Source of the DNA: Ampelomyces quisqualis
Lineage: Eukaryota > Ascomycota > Dothideomycetes > Pleosporales > Phaeosphaeriaceae
Length of the DNA: 64,000 nucleotides
Direction: 5' to 3'
Assembly: GCA_018398575.1 (NCBI GenBank)
Contig: JAGTXZ010000021.1
Coordinates: forward strand, 1,054,001-1,118,000
The notes beneath the pieces are model-generated. The model was not told where the DNA came from. It saw only the letters and a list, made by a program, of their open reading frames with translations, and did not search any database. Below, piece after piece: positions 55,348-64,000 of this stretch. The translations under genes were made by a program, and so were the position numbers. Numbering within the stretch: position 1 is the first letter of the stretch; each line of letters begins with the position of its first letter.

Positions 55348-58300
55348 CTAAGTCGGTGTCGGGGTCGTGCTCTTCTCTCTATCGCGCCTACTGCTCAACA
55401 GCCCCCTGCGCGGTGTACTCTTTTCTTTGCCCATGACACTTGCTGTGTCGGGCGTAGGTTCAAACCAGCTTTTCACAACTACCATGCCCTTGCCCACGCC
55501 TACATTCTTCTCGGCGCCGCCACTACTTCCCTGGTCGTCCACGGTGAAGGTGCCGTCGCCTAATTCCTCGTCCCTGCCGAACTTGGAATGGTCTTTGACC
55601 ACGACTTTGAAGAAGGTATCTGCAGAGCAGGGGAATCTGAAAGACTCGTTGAGCTCCACGCCGCCGGTGGAAGTTTTGTGGCTGTCTGACTTGTGGATTT
55701 CGCGATTCAATGCGCGGACGAAGACGCGGAGGTTAGTGTTTGGTGGGAAGCCGTCTGCGCTTATCAAGGTGATGTGTGCGGTGCCGGATTCTGCTCCGGC
55801 GCCACCTGCTCCGCCATCATTGAAGCGCGATGCGAAGCTCTGCGCGCCCCATGAGCGATGGCGGGCGTGGTTGGGAGAACTTGACGGACTGGTGCCTGGT
55901 TGTCCTGCGTCTTCGACGGATAGCAAAGGAACGTCAGCAGATGGACGATCAGAGGATGATTCGGGGCGGAAGTCGTTGTCGTCGGGCGCTTCGCCGCGGG
56001 ACTTGCGGCGTTTGAAGCCTCGTCCCAAGAATGTGCCAGCGCGCATGACGCCGCCGCCGACAAGAGCGGCGCCTTTTCCCACGCCTTTGACAGGGGCGCC
56101 AATGACTTTGCCTGGAACAGCAAAAGTACCCGAGAATGTGCTCGAGCCTTGTCGTGAACGAACAACGTAGTTTGGTTTGAATAGCATGCGCAGCCTTATA
56201 GCGCCTGATTTGCCGTCTAGTGCAAGAGTGACTTCTTGCGGGGTGAAGGGTTCGAGGATTTCGAGGTTGATGGAGGATTTGCCAAGGAAGTCGGCTTTGT
56301 CGCCAAAGTCCCAGTCGTAGACATTGACGAGGAAATCTGCGGCTGTGCGGCTGCGAATGGGGACTTCAAAGTATTCGTTCCAGGCGGGGTGGAGCGTCTT
56401 CTTTTGCGTCTTCGTCTTGTACACTTCCTTGTCGTTGAGTATGAACTTGCAGTATGGGTCCGAGAAGCCATTGCGGTCGGCGGCAGGTAAATCGGCGGCA
56501 TCAAGAATGTCGACACGGAGTGTGCCTTGATTGTTGAACGACTCGCTGGGGTCGAGGCGCATCTTGACTGGAATGTACTTTAGGCTGACTGTGATTTTGT
56601 TCTCGTGGCCATATTTGTCCTTGAGGATGAGTTGAGTGGGAGTATGCAAGCAGCGCCTCAGCGTATCGACCGTATTGCCGGTGAGTTTAGCTACAACGTT
56701 ATCTTCATCACCATCGCCGTCCTTATTGATATGCTCAATGATGCGGAGTGTGATTTTCGAGAAATCCAGCTCGCGGACCATGACGTCGCCAACTATTTAC
56801 CGTTAGCAAGACACCGCATTCAAAGCTACATGTTACCTACCTTCATTGAAGGTCATGTGCCTGTTCTTGATCTTGGCAGTCGAGTAGCTTGAATATGCCA
56901 TATCATCCATAAGGATATCAACATACGCGCCCGCAGACGCAAACTCGCCCTCGATAAGCTTGAATACCAACAGTCCAGATTCTACCATTCATTAGCGCAG
57001 TCGGTGAAAAGTGAATAAGAATACGGAGTATAAAGTTGCAAGTCGGGGAATGACCAACTCAGCAAACCAAATCTCCCCATATCCCTACCCAAGCGCCGCA
57101 GCTTACCATACTGCTGAAGATCGTCAACAGTCAGCTTCAGTTTTTCTACTGCCTTCTTCTCAGGCGTGGTTTCGTCTTGCTGGAGTTCGTTCTTCTCAAG
57201 AGCCTTGGCGAGATCGCCTTCGCTGCCGGGGCGCGAATTTCCCGTCTTCATGGACGAGATGGTACCTGCGGTCTCTGAGCGGGTAGCCTGCACACCTGAT
57301 GTGGCTGACACAGTCCTGGCGTGGCCCTTGGACACCTCTGAACCTGTGGACTTGACGGATGCTTGACGAGCAATGCCGTTTGCTTTTTCCTTCTCCTCTT
57401 CGTCCTCTTCTGGGTCCCAAGTGGGGTACGTCGGGTAGAAAGAGCAAGTGTAGTTGAGTGTGCCCTTGTCCAAAGAGTGTCCGGCCATTCTCAAGGAACC
57501 TGCAATGGGCTGCTTCTGCTCGTGCGCAATGTACTCGTCGTTCTCATCTTGCTTGACGTAGTCGCCGGCCAAAATCTCAATGTGACCAAGCGAACGATCC
57601 TTGCCGAGATTCTCTTCATCCATGACCTCCAGCGTCAACTTCTCACGGATGGTATGGACAGGGACATAGACAACCTCGTCCCAGTCTGGATCAAGGTTGT
57701 TCTTGAAAGTGACGGTTCGACCCTTTTCGACACCCGAGAGTAAGACACGCACGTACGGATCCGACTTGCCCAGCTTCTCCAAGTTACGCAGATCGCGAGC
57801 ACTCTGAAAGTGCAGTCTCATCACACCAATCGGAGTGAGGTATCCGCCGGACGATAGGGAGCCCTTGAGCGCCACGGCCTTCCAGTCAAGCTTCATTTTT
57901 ACACGACCAGTCTGTGCTCCAGCGAGATTGTACCACTCATGGCCCCTTGCCGTGAGCTCCAGCATGTCATCGATGGTAATCTGGTAGGTTCCGAGGATAG
58001 GATCTGCTGCAAGTTCGCGATCATCCTTGATCACCAACCCGAGCTTCGCCTTCTTGCGATCGGTAATCAGCATCTCTTTGGTCGCGTCCGGCCAGATGGG
58101 TTGATTCGTCCTCTTCATGACACGTGATTTGTGTACTTCCCGTCCATTGAGAAGCAGTACAGCATATGGACTTAACTGGCCGACTAGGCTCTTGCTGCCG
58201 TCCATATCCTTGGCTTGCTCCACGGTGAACTTGATGATACCTGTTCGTGATTCTGGCGGTGGTTCCTTGGTTCCGTCTTCGAGCGTCGTGCCCTCGAGAA

Positions 58301-60029
58301 CGGGGAAAAAGCGGACATCAGCCTGCAGAAGACCGCGTGGTCGGCCTCCCGACATGACCTCCAGGTGCAGGTTCTCGTGATCAGTCTCCTCTTCGAGCTG
58401 CTCGAGCGCAAAGGTTGCCGTACCAAGCTCCTTGTCCTTGCGTATGTCGTTGTAGTCGAAGAGGTTGATGGTTAGCGAGTCTTTGAGGGAAGTAACAATA
58501 ATGTTAACAGTCTCGTTCCAGCGCGGATTGGCATTCTCAGGTACAGTCTTGGTCTTGGCCAGCACGTTGCGGTTGTTGATGGAGACGGTAGCATATGGAT
58601 CGGGAGTGCCAGAAAACTTGTCGGGATTCTTGAGACCCTGGGCACCGTGGAAATGGACCTGCAGCACACCAATAGCCTGATCGACGGGGTTGCCGGCCAA
58701 CATCTTGGCAATCTCGATGGGGAAAACGTTGGGGTCGTACATCATGGGCCCAAGGTTGGCGTGAATCTGCTCCTGGATGAATGTTTCTAGACCGGGAATA
58801 AAGTTGATGTCGAAGCCAAACGTCTCGCCACCAAGGGGTTTGCAGACGTAGTCGATGGTCGGGCGCTCCAGGAAGCACATGTCGACCTTTTCAATATGCG
58901 GGAATGGCAACTGGAGCTTGAACTTGAGGCGCATCATGCCGGAGAAAGCCATGTCCTCGACAATGACGTCCAGGCCCTTGCTGACAAGGCCTTTTCCGAT
59001 GCGGATCTCGAGGACGATTTTGGGGTTGATCTTGTTCTTGATTTGGCGGGAAGTAAGATCGGCATGGTCGGTGGGGGTGAAGCTAAACTTCCAGTCCATG
59101 AGCACAACATCGTCCTGGGTCTTGGGATACGACTTGACATGCTCGAGGCGCGGAGGCTTGGTGCCAAGGACAAACGTCTTCATCTTCAAGCTGTCCAGGA
59201 AGGCGGGCGTCGACGTGGACAGGACCTGGTCGACGGAGCCCACAATGGTGTCGCAGAGCACGGGGGCGTAGATGGGCCAGAACTTGACGAGGAAGCTGTT
59301 GATCCACTCGAGGCTCTCCGTGTCTGTCTCCAGTTTGTTCTTGGCCATTTCGCGGTTGAGGTCGTCCCGGGCGTTTCGGCGGACGCGGCGGATCGAGGTG
59401 CGGTAGTAGGTGCCGCAGACGGCCATGATGAGGAAGACCCAGCCCAGGCCGCCGCCCAGGATGCCGACGGCCCATGTGGTCAGGCAGGCGAAGATGATGA
59501 CGCCCGTGTTGTGGTACCAGTCGCCGTAGAACTTGTCTTCCAGCCTGCTCTCGAGCCACGTCTGGTGGTCGAGCATCGAGGCGTCGTCGTGGTCCGCGTC
59601 GCCTGCGCCGGGCATGCCGAAGCGCGGCGCCCATCCGACGCGCTCCCACCGCGCGTCGCCGTCGTGGGCCGTGGGCAGGTCGTCGTGGGCCGTGGGCAGG
59701 TCGTCGTGGGCCGTGGGCAGGTCGTCGTGGGCCGTGGGCAGGTCGTACGTGGGCGGGGTGCCTGCGTCGCCGTCTGCGTCCGACACCAGCGCAGTGGCGT
59801 GCGGGTTGCGCTCGTGGTGGAAGCCCGGCGGCACCCGCGCCCTCGCCTGGGCGCGCTTCTCGTGCGTGCTGGCGTCGGGGTCGAACTGGAACGCCGCGCT
59901 GCCGCCCTTGCGCGCCTCGTCCACGGCCGTCTTCTCTGCCGCCTCGGCCGAGACGCGCGAGTTGGCGTCGCGGGCGGCTTCAAGAGCACCCTGGGTCTTG
60001 AGCTCATGCGTGCGCGACTCGGTAGCCAT
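55348..60029 (-). CDS. TCB: Tricalbin / extended-synaptotagmin membrane-contact protein
   Basis: Three exons on the minus strand: 60029-57107, 56981-56841 and 56792-55348 (1502 residues). The start at 60029 has a CCGCCATGG context. It carries an N-terminal disordered region with four DLPTAHD repeats (about 96-123), a hairpin membrane anchor (about 175-208: GVIIFACLTTWAVGI, GLGWVFLIMAVCGTYY) and an SMP lipid-transfer domain (about 235-440: WINSFLVKFWPIYAPVLCDT, FSFTPTDHADLTS). C2 domains start near 450 (GVLQVHFHGAQGLKNPDKFS), 600, 740 (GVMRLHFQSARDLRNLEKLG) and 1110 (TLRVDILDAADLPAADRNGF), with a divergent one near 1350. Tricalbins tether ER to plasma membrane and move lipid in response to calcium. 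The last exon adds a Ser/Arg-rich tail. Confidence 0.93.
59661..59748. repeat. 21-bp in-frame tandem repeat in the tricalbin gene
   Basis: Four units of GTCGTGGGCCGTGGGCAGGTC encode the repeated heptad DLPTAHD in the disordered N-terminus. The units are essentially identical, so copy number may vary between strains. Confidence 0.9.
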
Positions 60030-60645
60030 GGCGGCGGGGTCGGCGTCGCCTTCAGGCGGCGAGCGACGGTGGGAGAAGGAGGCGTCCACGAGCCGGACAG
60101 CGAAGAGGACTTGGTGCAGCCGGCACAATGCAGCTATGTACAAACCTGCTTGCTGGTCGTTAGCCTAGCCGCATGCCCTGTTCCGCAATGGGCCACCTCC
60201 CAAATCCCAAAGCAAGAAAACGTCCCCGATCGCCGTGCCGCCGCCGAAGAAGAAAAAGAAAGCAGCAAAGAATGAATCGCAGTCTGCCGTGTAGGATGCC
60301 TGCGGTGTAGGATGCGGTGCTGTAGCGACAGAATCCGACCAAGAGGGAACAGGAGCTACGTCGGGTTATGACGTGCCGGCGACAGGGCTAGCAGCTGGCA
60401 TCGTGGCTTCAACCAACCATCGTCACAAGACAAATGCTGTGCGGATTTTCATGACTTTACAAAATAAATTATCAAGTTCGCGGCCAACAGGTTGTTCGAG
60501 AAAGATTTGCACGTGCTTGTCGTGCCTCGAACCCCGTCGTGGTCCACCCCCCCAGATTCCACGTCGGACCCACACAAGCACCACGCCTCAAAACTCCTTC
60601 AACATCCTTACAAATCTCCCGCCAATGCCCTCCCTGTGTGCACAC
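60030..60645. other. Intergenic between the tricalbin start and the DUF7514 stop
   Basis: Both genes run on the minus strand, so this holds the tricalbin promoter and the DUF7514 3' UTR. No other feature is seen. Confidence 0.45.
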
Positions 60646-62520
60646 TCAGTAACCATCACTCGCGACCGGATACCGTCGGCCAGAGACTCCGTCCTGTACG
60701 CCTCCTTGAACATACCTGTGCATCCGCCTGTCTCTGTCTCTGTCTCTGTCCCTGTCTCTTTCCCTGCTGTCGTCTCGCGAGCCGTCGTAGTCATCGCCAT
60801 GATCCCAGTCAGCCTTTGGTCTCTCGCGACGAACATGTCCATCGTCCCAATCGTCCTTGACTCCATCATGGCTGCGTGTCCGGCCCGTGTCACGCTCCCG
60901 CTCCCTTTCTCGGGGGTATGCAGCATCTTCTGTGGATCGCCGACGGTGGCGTGCTCGAGAGCTACCTGTTCCCATGTCATACGACACGGCCTCTCGCTCG
61001 CCATCACCGTCTCGTTCACGATCCCGATGGTGATCGCGACTGTACGCGGGGTCGACCTTGCGTGGTCGTGGTGGGCTGACGGAGACAGAAGCTCCTCCCC
61101 ACCTCACATTCTGTGGCACTGGTCTGTAGCTTGTGCGCGGGGGCATAGTCGGCCTTCGATCGTGGTAGTTCCGTGCCTCCATTTGTGCCACATGTGTCGC
61201 AAACAGAGGCGACTTGGTGGGGCCATACGTCGGCTGTGGAGATGTTGCTTTCGACGACGCCCTTGAGCCAGGGTGGTATTGATGCGAAGTGCGGCCATCA
61301 CTTTCGTAGTAGGCCGGAAAGTATTCTCGAGGTGCCACGGGCTCGTGCGATCTGCGAGGACGCAGGTCAGGACTTCTCCGTCGCAAAGGCGGGGCCTCTC
61401 CTTCCGAGTCAGAGTCCGTACTCGGAAAGGAATCGGCTCTTCGCGGCGGATGAGGACGCTTATGGAGACTGTAACGTGGTTGCGGAGGGTTGACTGCAAT
61501 TGGTGTCGCATCTCCGTCCGATAAACTGTCACTCTCGTAGCGTCCGGGGATGCTTTTCTTCCTGCCGTTGAAAGGGTTGAGCATGTGTCTGACTCTGGAA
61601 CCAACGGCCTGTCCACCTCGGTCGTCCATGGGGAAGATGGCCTGCTGCTTCAACACGTGTCGCATGAAGCCAGGCCGTCGAACCTTGCGATACATGGGGT
61701 CCTCAAAGTATTTGAAGGCGCCGTCTCTCTCGTCGGCGGAGGAGCCACCACCTGTGTCGCTTGAGGTCCGTGGCCCTGGCTCAGCAGCTAATCGCGCCTT
61801 TGCTGCCTCCTCCTCCGCCTCTTTCCTAAGTCTGGCAGCCACACCCTGGTACCACATCTCCATTGCATCATCGGGCTTGTCTGGAAAGCACTCTTTTGGT
61901 AGCACTTTGGGAAATATGGTGCCAGAGCTCGGGTCCACCACATTGTATTGCTCTACCGATCTTTGCAGGAACGGAACATGTTCTTCTGGCCCAAGCAGTA
62001 ACTGTATGGTCTGCCATGTGACAAAGCCTTGCTTCTTGAGCGCAGGTACGGCCGGAGTCGAGTAGCCGTCATCGTTCGGACCAGGCTGCAGACTGTGGAA
62101 TGCGCCGAGGGAGCGATATATGAATGCGATTGAAGATGGCGGTGTCTGTTTGAACAGAACTTCGTAGTCGCCGCCAACATCGCGATACCACGCTGCGAGT
62201 TGTGAAGGCGTGAGGTCGGGCGAGTCGGAGGGTTCAAACTTGCTGCTCTACAGTAGCGTGATCAGCACTGGGGGGGCACGGGGGGCTTCCTCCACTGTCA
62301 TGGCGCATGGCATGCGCGCATGTTGTCCGTCAACACTCACAATGACCTCGGCAATGCCTTGAAGTAGGCGATCCAGCAGCTCAGTCCCGCATTTGTCGGG
62401 CTTCAACAGGTAGTCCCAATACTCGTAAGCTTCGCGATGTGTCGCATCTGCATTGGCTGCATGCTCTCGCCGTTGCTGGTGCTGATCTTCATCTCCATCT
62501 TGGTGCGGTTCTGAGGCCAT
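60646..62520 (-). CDS. DUF7514-domain protein with an Arg/Asp-rich tail
   Basis: Two exons, 62520-62341 and 62247-60646 (593 residues), with a 93-bp intron (GTGAGT...CTGTAG) joining LLQGIAEVI to SSKFEPSDSP. Residues ~30-200 match the fungal DUF7514 domain as I know it: YEYWDYLLKPDKCGTELLDR, DLTPSQLAAWYRDVGGDYE, SIAFIYRSLGAFHSLQP, GFVTWQTIQLLLGPEEHVPF, and FPKVLPKECFPDKPDDAMEM. A coiled, Ala/Glu-rich stretch (LRKEAEEEAAKARLAAEP) comes next, then a long disordered region with Ser-Asp-Ser clusters. The tail is RERDRDRDRDRDRRM, encoded by a CTGTCT-type repeat near 60731. The function of the domain is unknown. An exon fragment is duplicated at 42390-42555. Confidence 0.8.
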
Positions 62521-63108
62521 AACATCGAGTGGCGACTACTGTCCAAGTACTCTACTTAGATCAACCATGTGCGTGCGCTTTATTTGAGCAGTTGGGCTTC
62601 GGCGGGCGTCAACCTTGGAAGCTGGTGGCTCCGAGATGCCCCGCGGTGATCCTGGGAGCTGTCGTACCGGTACCAAAGAAGCGGCTTGATACATTGGCAT
62701 GCAAAGCACGTCTTGCCCTGATCAGCAAATGCCCATGTCGAAAGAACTACTCCGATAGCTGACTGGACGACTGCGCCTCTGACTGACAGGAACCTGTTGG
62801 TAGAGGACCTGACTTGTTCGCCGCTGGGTGGCTGGTGTCTGACATGACGGTTCGGCGCCGAAGGGCTAAGCACTCCACAAGGCAGCAATCAGGCTCAAAC
62901 AAGGCACGTGTACGGAGTAAATGACATGCATGTTCATTGATTACATTCATTAGACGGATGCTAAGCGTGCTCCACGGCGCTGCCTTGTACGTCGACAATT
63001 ATTTTCATCAGCTACTTGGAGTGTCCGTATCATCCCTCATAATCGGTCCCTTCGAAAAGGTTTCGTACTCGTAAATCTACTGAAATCGCAAAGCTGGAAA
63101 AGACGCGC
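62521..63108. other. Intergenic between UGP1 and the DUF7514 gene
   Basis: Should hold the DUF7514 promoter and the UGP1 3' UTR. One copy of TACGGAGTA lies at 62911. No gene is supported. Confidence 0.45.
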
Positions 63109-64000
63109 TTAGTGCTCGAGCAGCCTCAGCGAACCCTGAACGACGACGTTCTCAAGGATCGAGCCCGGAGGAATGTCGATGGTCGAGCCCTCGGTGGCAA
63201 CAATGATGACAGTACCCTTGAGGGTGACGCCACGGCCAAGGTTGACGGGACCAGTGATGGTGAGATGGTCGAGCTCGACAATCTTGGGGATGGAAGGAAT
63301 GCGAGACTGGAAGCTCGACACCTTCTTGAAGTCGCTACCAAGCTTGATCAGAGGCGCGGGTCCGAAGCGGTTGGGGTCAATGACCAGCTGGCCGTGCTGG
63401 AGAGTATACAGATCTGACTTGACAAGCATGAGGTCGGAGCATGTCTTGACTGGCAAGAATCGTCGTCGGGGGACGTTGACACCGTGGGCATTCTTGAAGT
63501 GCTTAATGGCGGCACCGACCGCAGTCTCCAGCTGAAGGACAGAGATGTCGGCCTCGCCCTTCTTGTCAGCGGGGATCGACTTGCCGTTGGGGATGATCTC
63601 CATGGCAAGCTCGTTACCCTCAACGACGCGCTTGATGGCCTTGAGGTCCATCCAGATGTTGTTAGTGTTGAAGTACTTGAACTTTTTGATCGACTTGAAC
63701 TCGTTGACGTGCTCCTTGGGGACCTGGGCGATTTCAAGCAGACGGACGGAACCTTCATAGTCGATAATGGTACCACCCTTGACGTCAGCCTTGGTCTTGT
63801 CGGTCAACTCCATGATGTACTCGGCCTTGGAGTCAACCATGTGCTGGAGGATGCGGAGATCGACAACGGCGCCCAAGTTGTCAGCGTTTGACAGGAAGAT
63901 GGTTTCAATGCCACGTTCGAGGAGCTTGTCGAGCATGCCGCTATTGTACATGGATTCGAAAACGTCACCGTGACCTGGTGGGTACCAGTTGGCGATGTCG
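63109..64000 (-). CDS. ugp1: UTP-glucose-1-phosphate uridylyltransferase, C-terminal part
   Basis: The gene runs off the right edge; 297 C-terminal codons are present, without introns. It makes UDP-glucose, the precursor of cell-wall glucans, glycogen and trehalose. Visible family sequence: the substrate-binding NWYPPGHGDVFESMYNSG at the truncated end, ETIFLSNADNLGAVVDLRIL, YIMELTDKTKADVKGGTII, NTNNIWMDLKAIKRVV, the lysine loop VPRRRFLPVKTCSDLMLVKS, and the C-terminal left-handed beta-helix (HLTITGPVNLGRGVTLKGTV) used for oligomerisation. The stop is at 63109-63111, after SLRLLEH. Confidence 0.96.
   Translation of the reverse strand, partial: DIANWYPPGHGDVFESMYNSGMLDKLLERGIETIFLSNADNLGAVVDLRILQHMVDSKAEYIMELTDKTKADVKGGTIIDYEGSVRLLEIAQVPKEHVNEFKSIKKFKYFNTNNIWMDLKAIKRVVEGNELAMEIIPNGKSIPADKKGEADISVLQLETAVGAAIKHFKNAHGVNVPRRRFLPVKTCSDLMLVKSDLYTLQHGQLVIDPNRFGPAPLIKLGSDFKKVSSFQSRIPSIPKIVELDHLTITGPVNLGRGVTLKGTVIIVATEGSTIDIPPGSILENVVVQGSLRLLEH

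Noticed and set aside
55367..56170. 267-residue plus-strand frame
   Set aside because: Antisense shadow of the tricalbin last exon.
58896..60275. 459-residue plus-strand frame
   Set aside because: Antisense shadow of the GC-rich tricalbin gene; composition (V, G, A, D, R) is that of a reverse-complement reading.

Overview
The window is a piece of a filamentous ascomycete chromosome. It has short GT-AG introns of about 46-126 bp with CTRAY branch points, orthologues of standard Pezizomycotina housekeeping genes, and an AT-rich block carrying a repeat-induced-point-mutation (RIP) pattern. The gene content (a NIS1-like secreted effector, an NmrA-type reductase, a DUF7514 protein, RIP) fits a Dothideomycete, probably Pleosporales; that placement is inference.

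Layout. (1) 1-7375 is a RIP-destroyed transposon block, ending at 7513 in a transposon terminus that recurs in a complete 570-bp inverted-repeat element at 42776-43345. (2) 7.6-21.6 kb is an accessory zone: a NIS1-like gene about 120 bp from the transposon edge, an NmrA-family reductase, the exon-junction protein Y14, a broken secreted esterase, a phosphoribosyltransferase-like gene, a secreted protein with a possible copper histidine brace, and several kilobases of unresolved or decayed sequence. (3) 21.7-37.2 kb is gene-rich: malic enzyme, a PTR2 peptide transporter, a secreted alpha/beta hydrolase, ribosomal protein uL14, a ZZ-finger protein and three hypotheticals. (4) 37.2-47 kb is a second repeat-affected zone: a TA-flanked MITE family, a GMC oxidoreductase, a RIP-mutated fragment of the DUF7514 gene, the inverted-repeat element and a UCH deubiquitinase pseudogene. 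(5) 47-64 kb is core: BuGZ/ZNF207, PEX2, importin-11/Kap120, a tricalbin, the DUF7514 gene, and UDP-glucose pyrophosphorylase running off the right end.

Core genes are intact and conventionally spliced, while broken genes (esterase, UCH, DUF7514 fragment, membrane-protein remnant) cluster in the two repeat zones. There is no clear biosynthetic cluster or CRISPR, and I saw no convincing tRNA. The most informative signals are the trinucleotide context of the RIP damage, its recurrence in a duplicated gene fragment 35 kb away, the transposon-edge effector candidate and the candidate histidine-brace protein. Exon boundaries were derived by hand from splice signals and reading-frame continuity.
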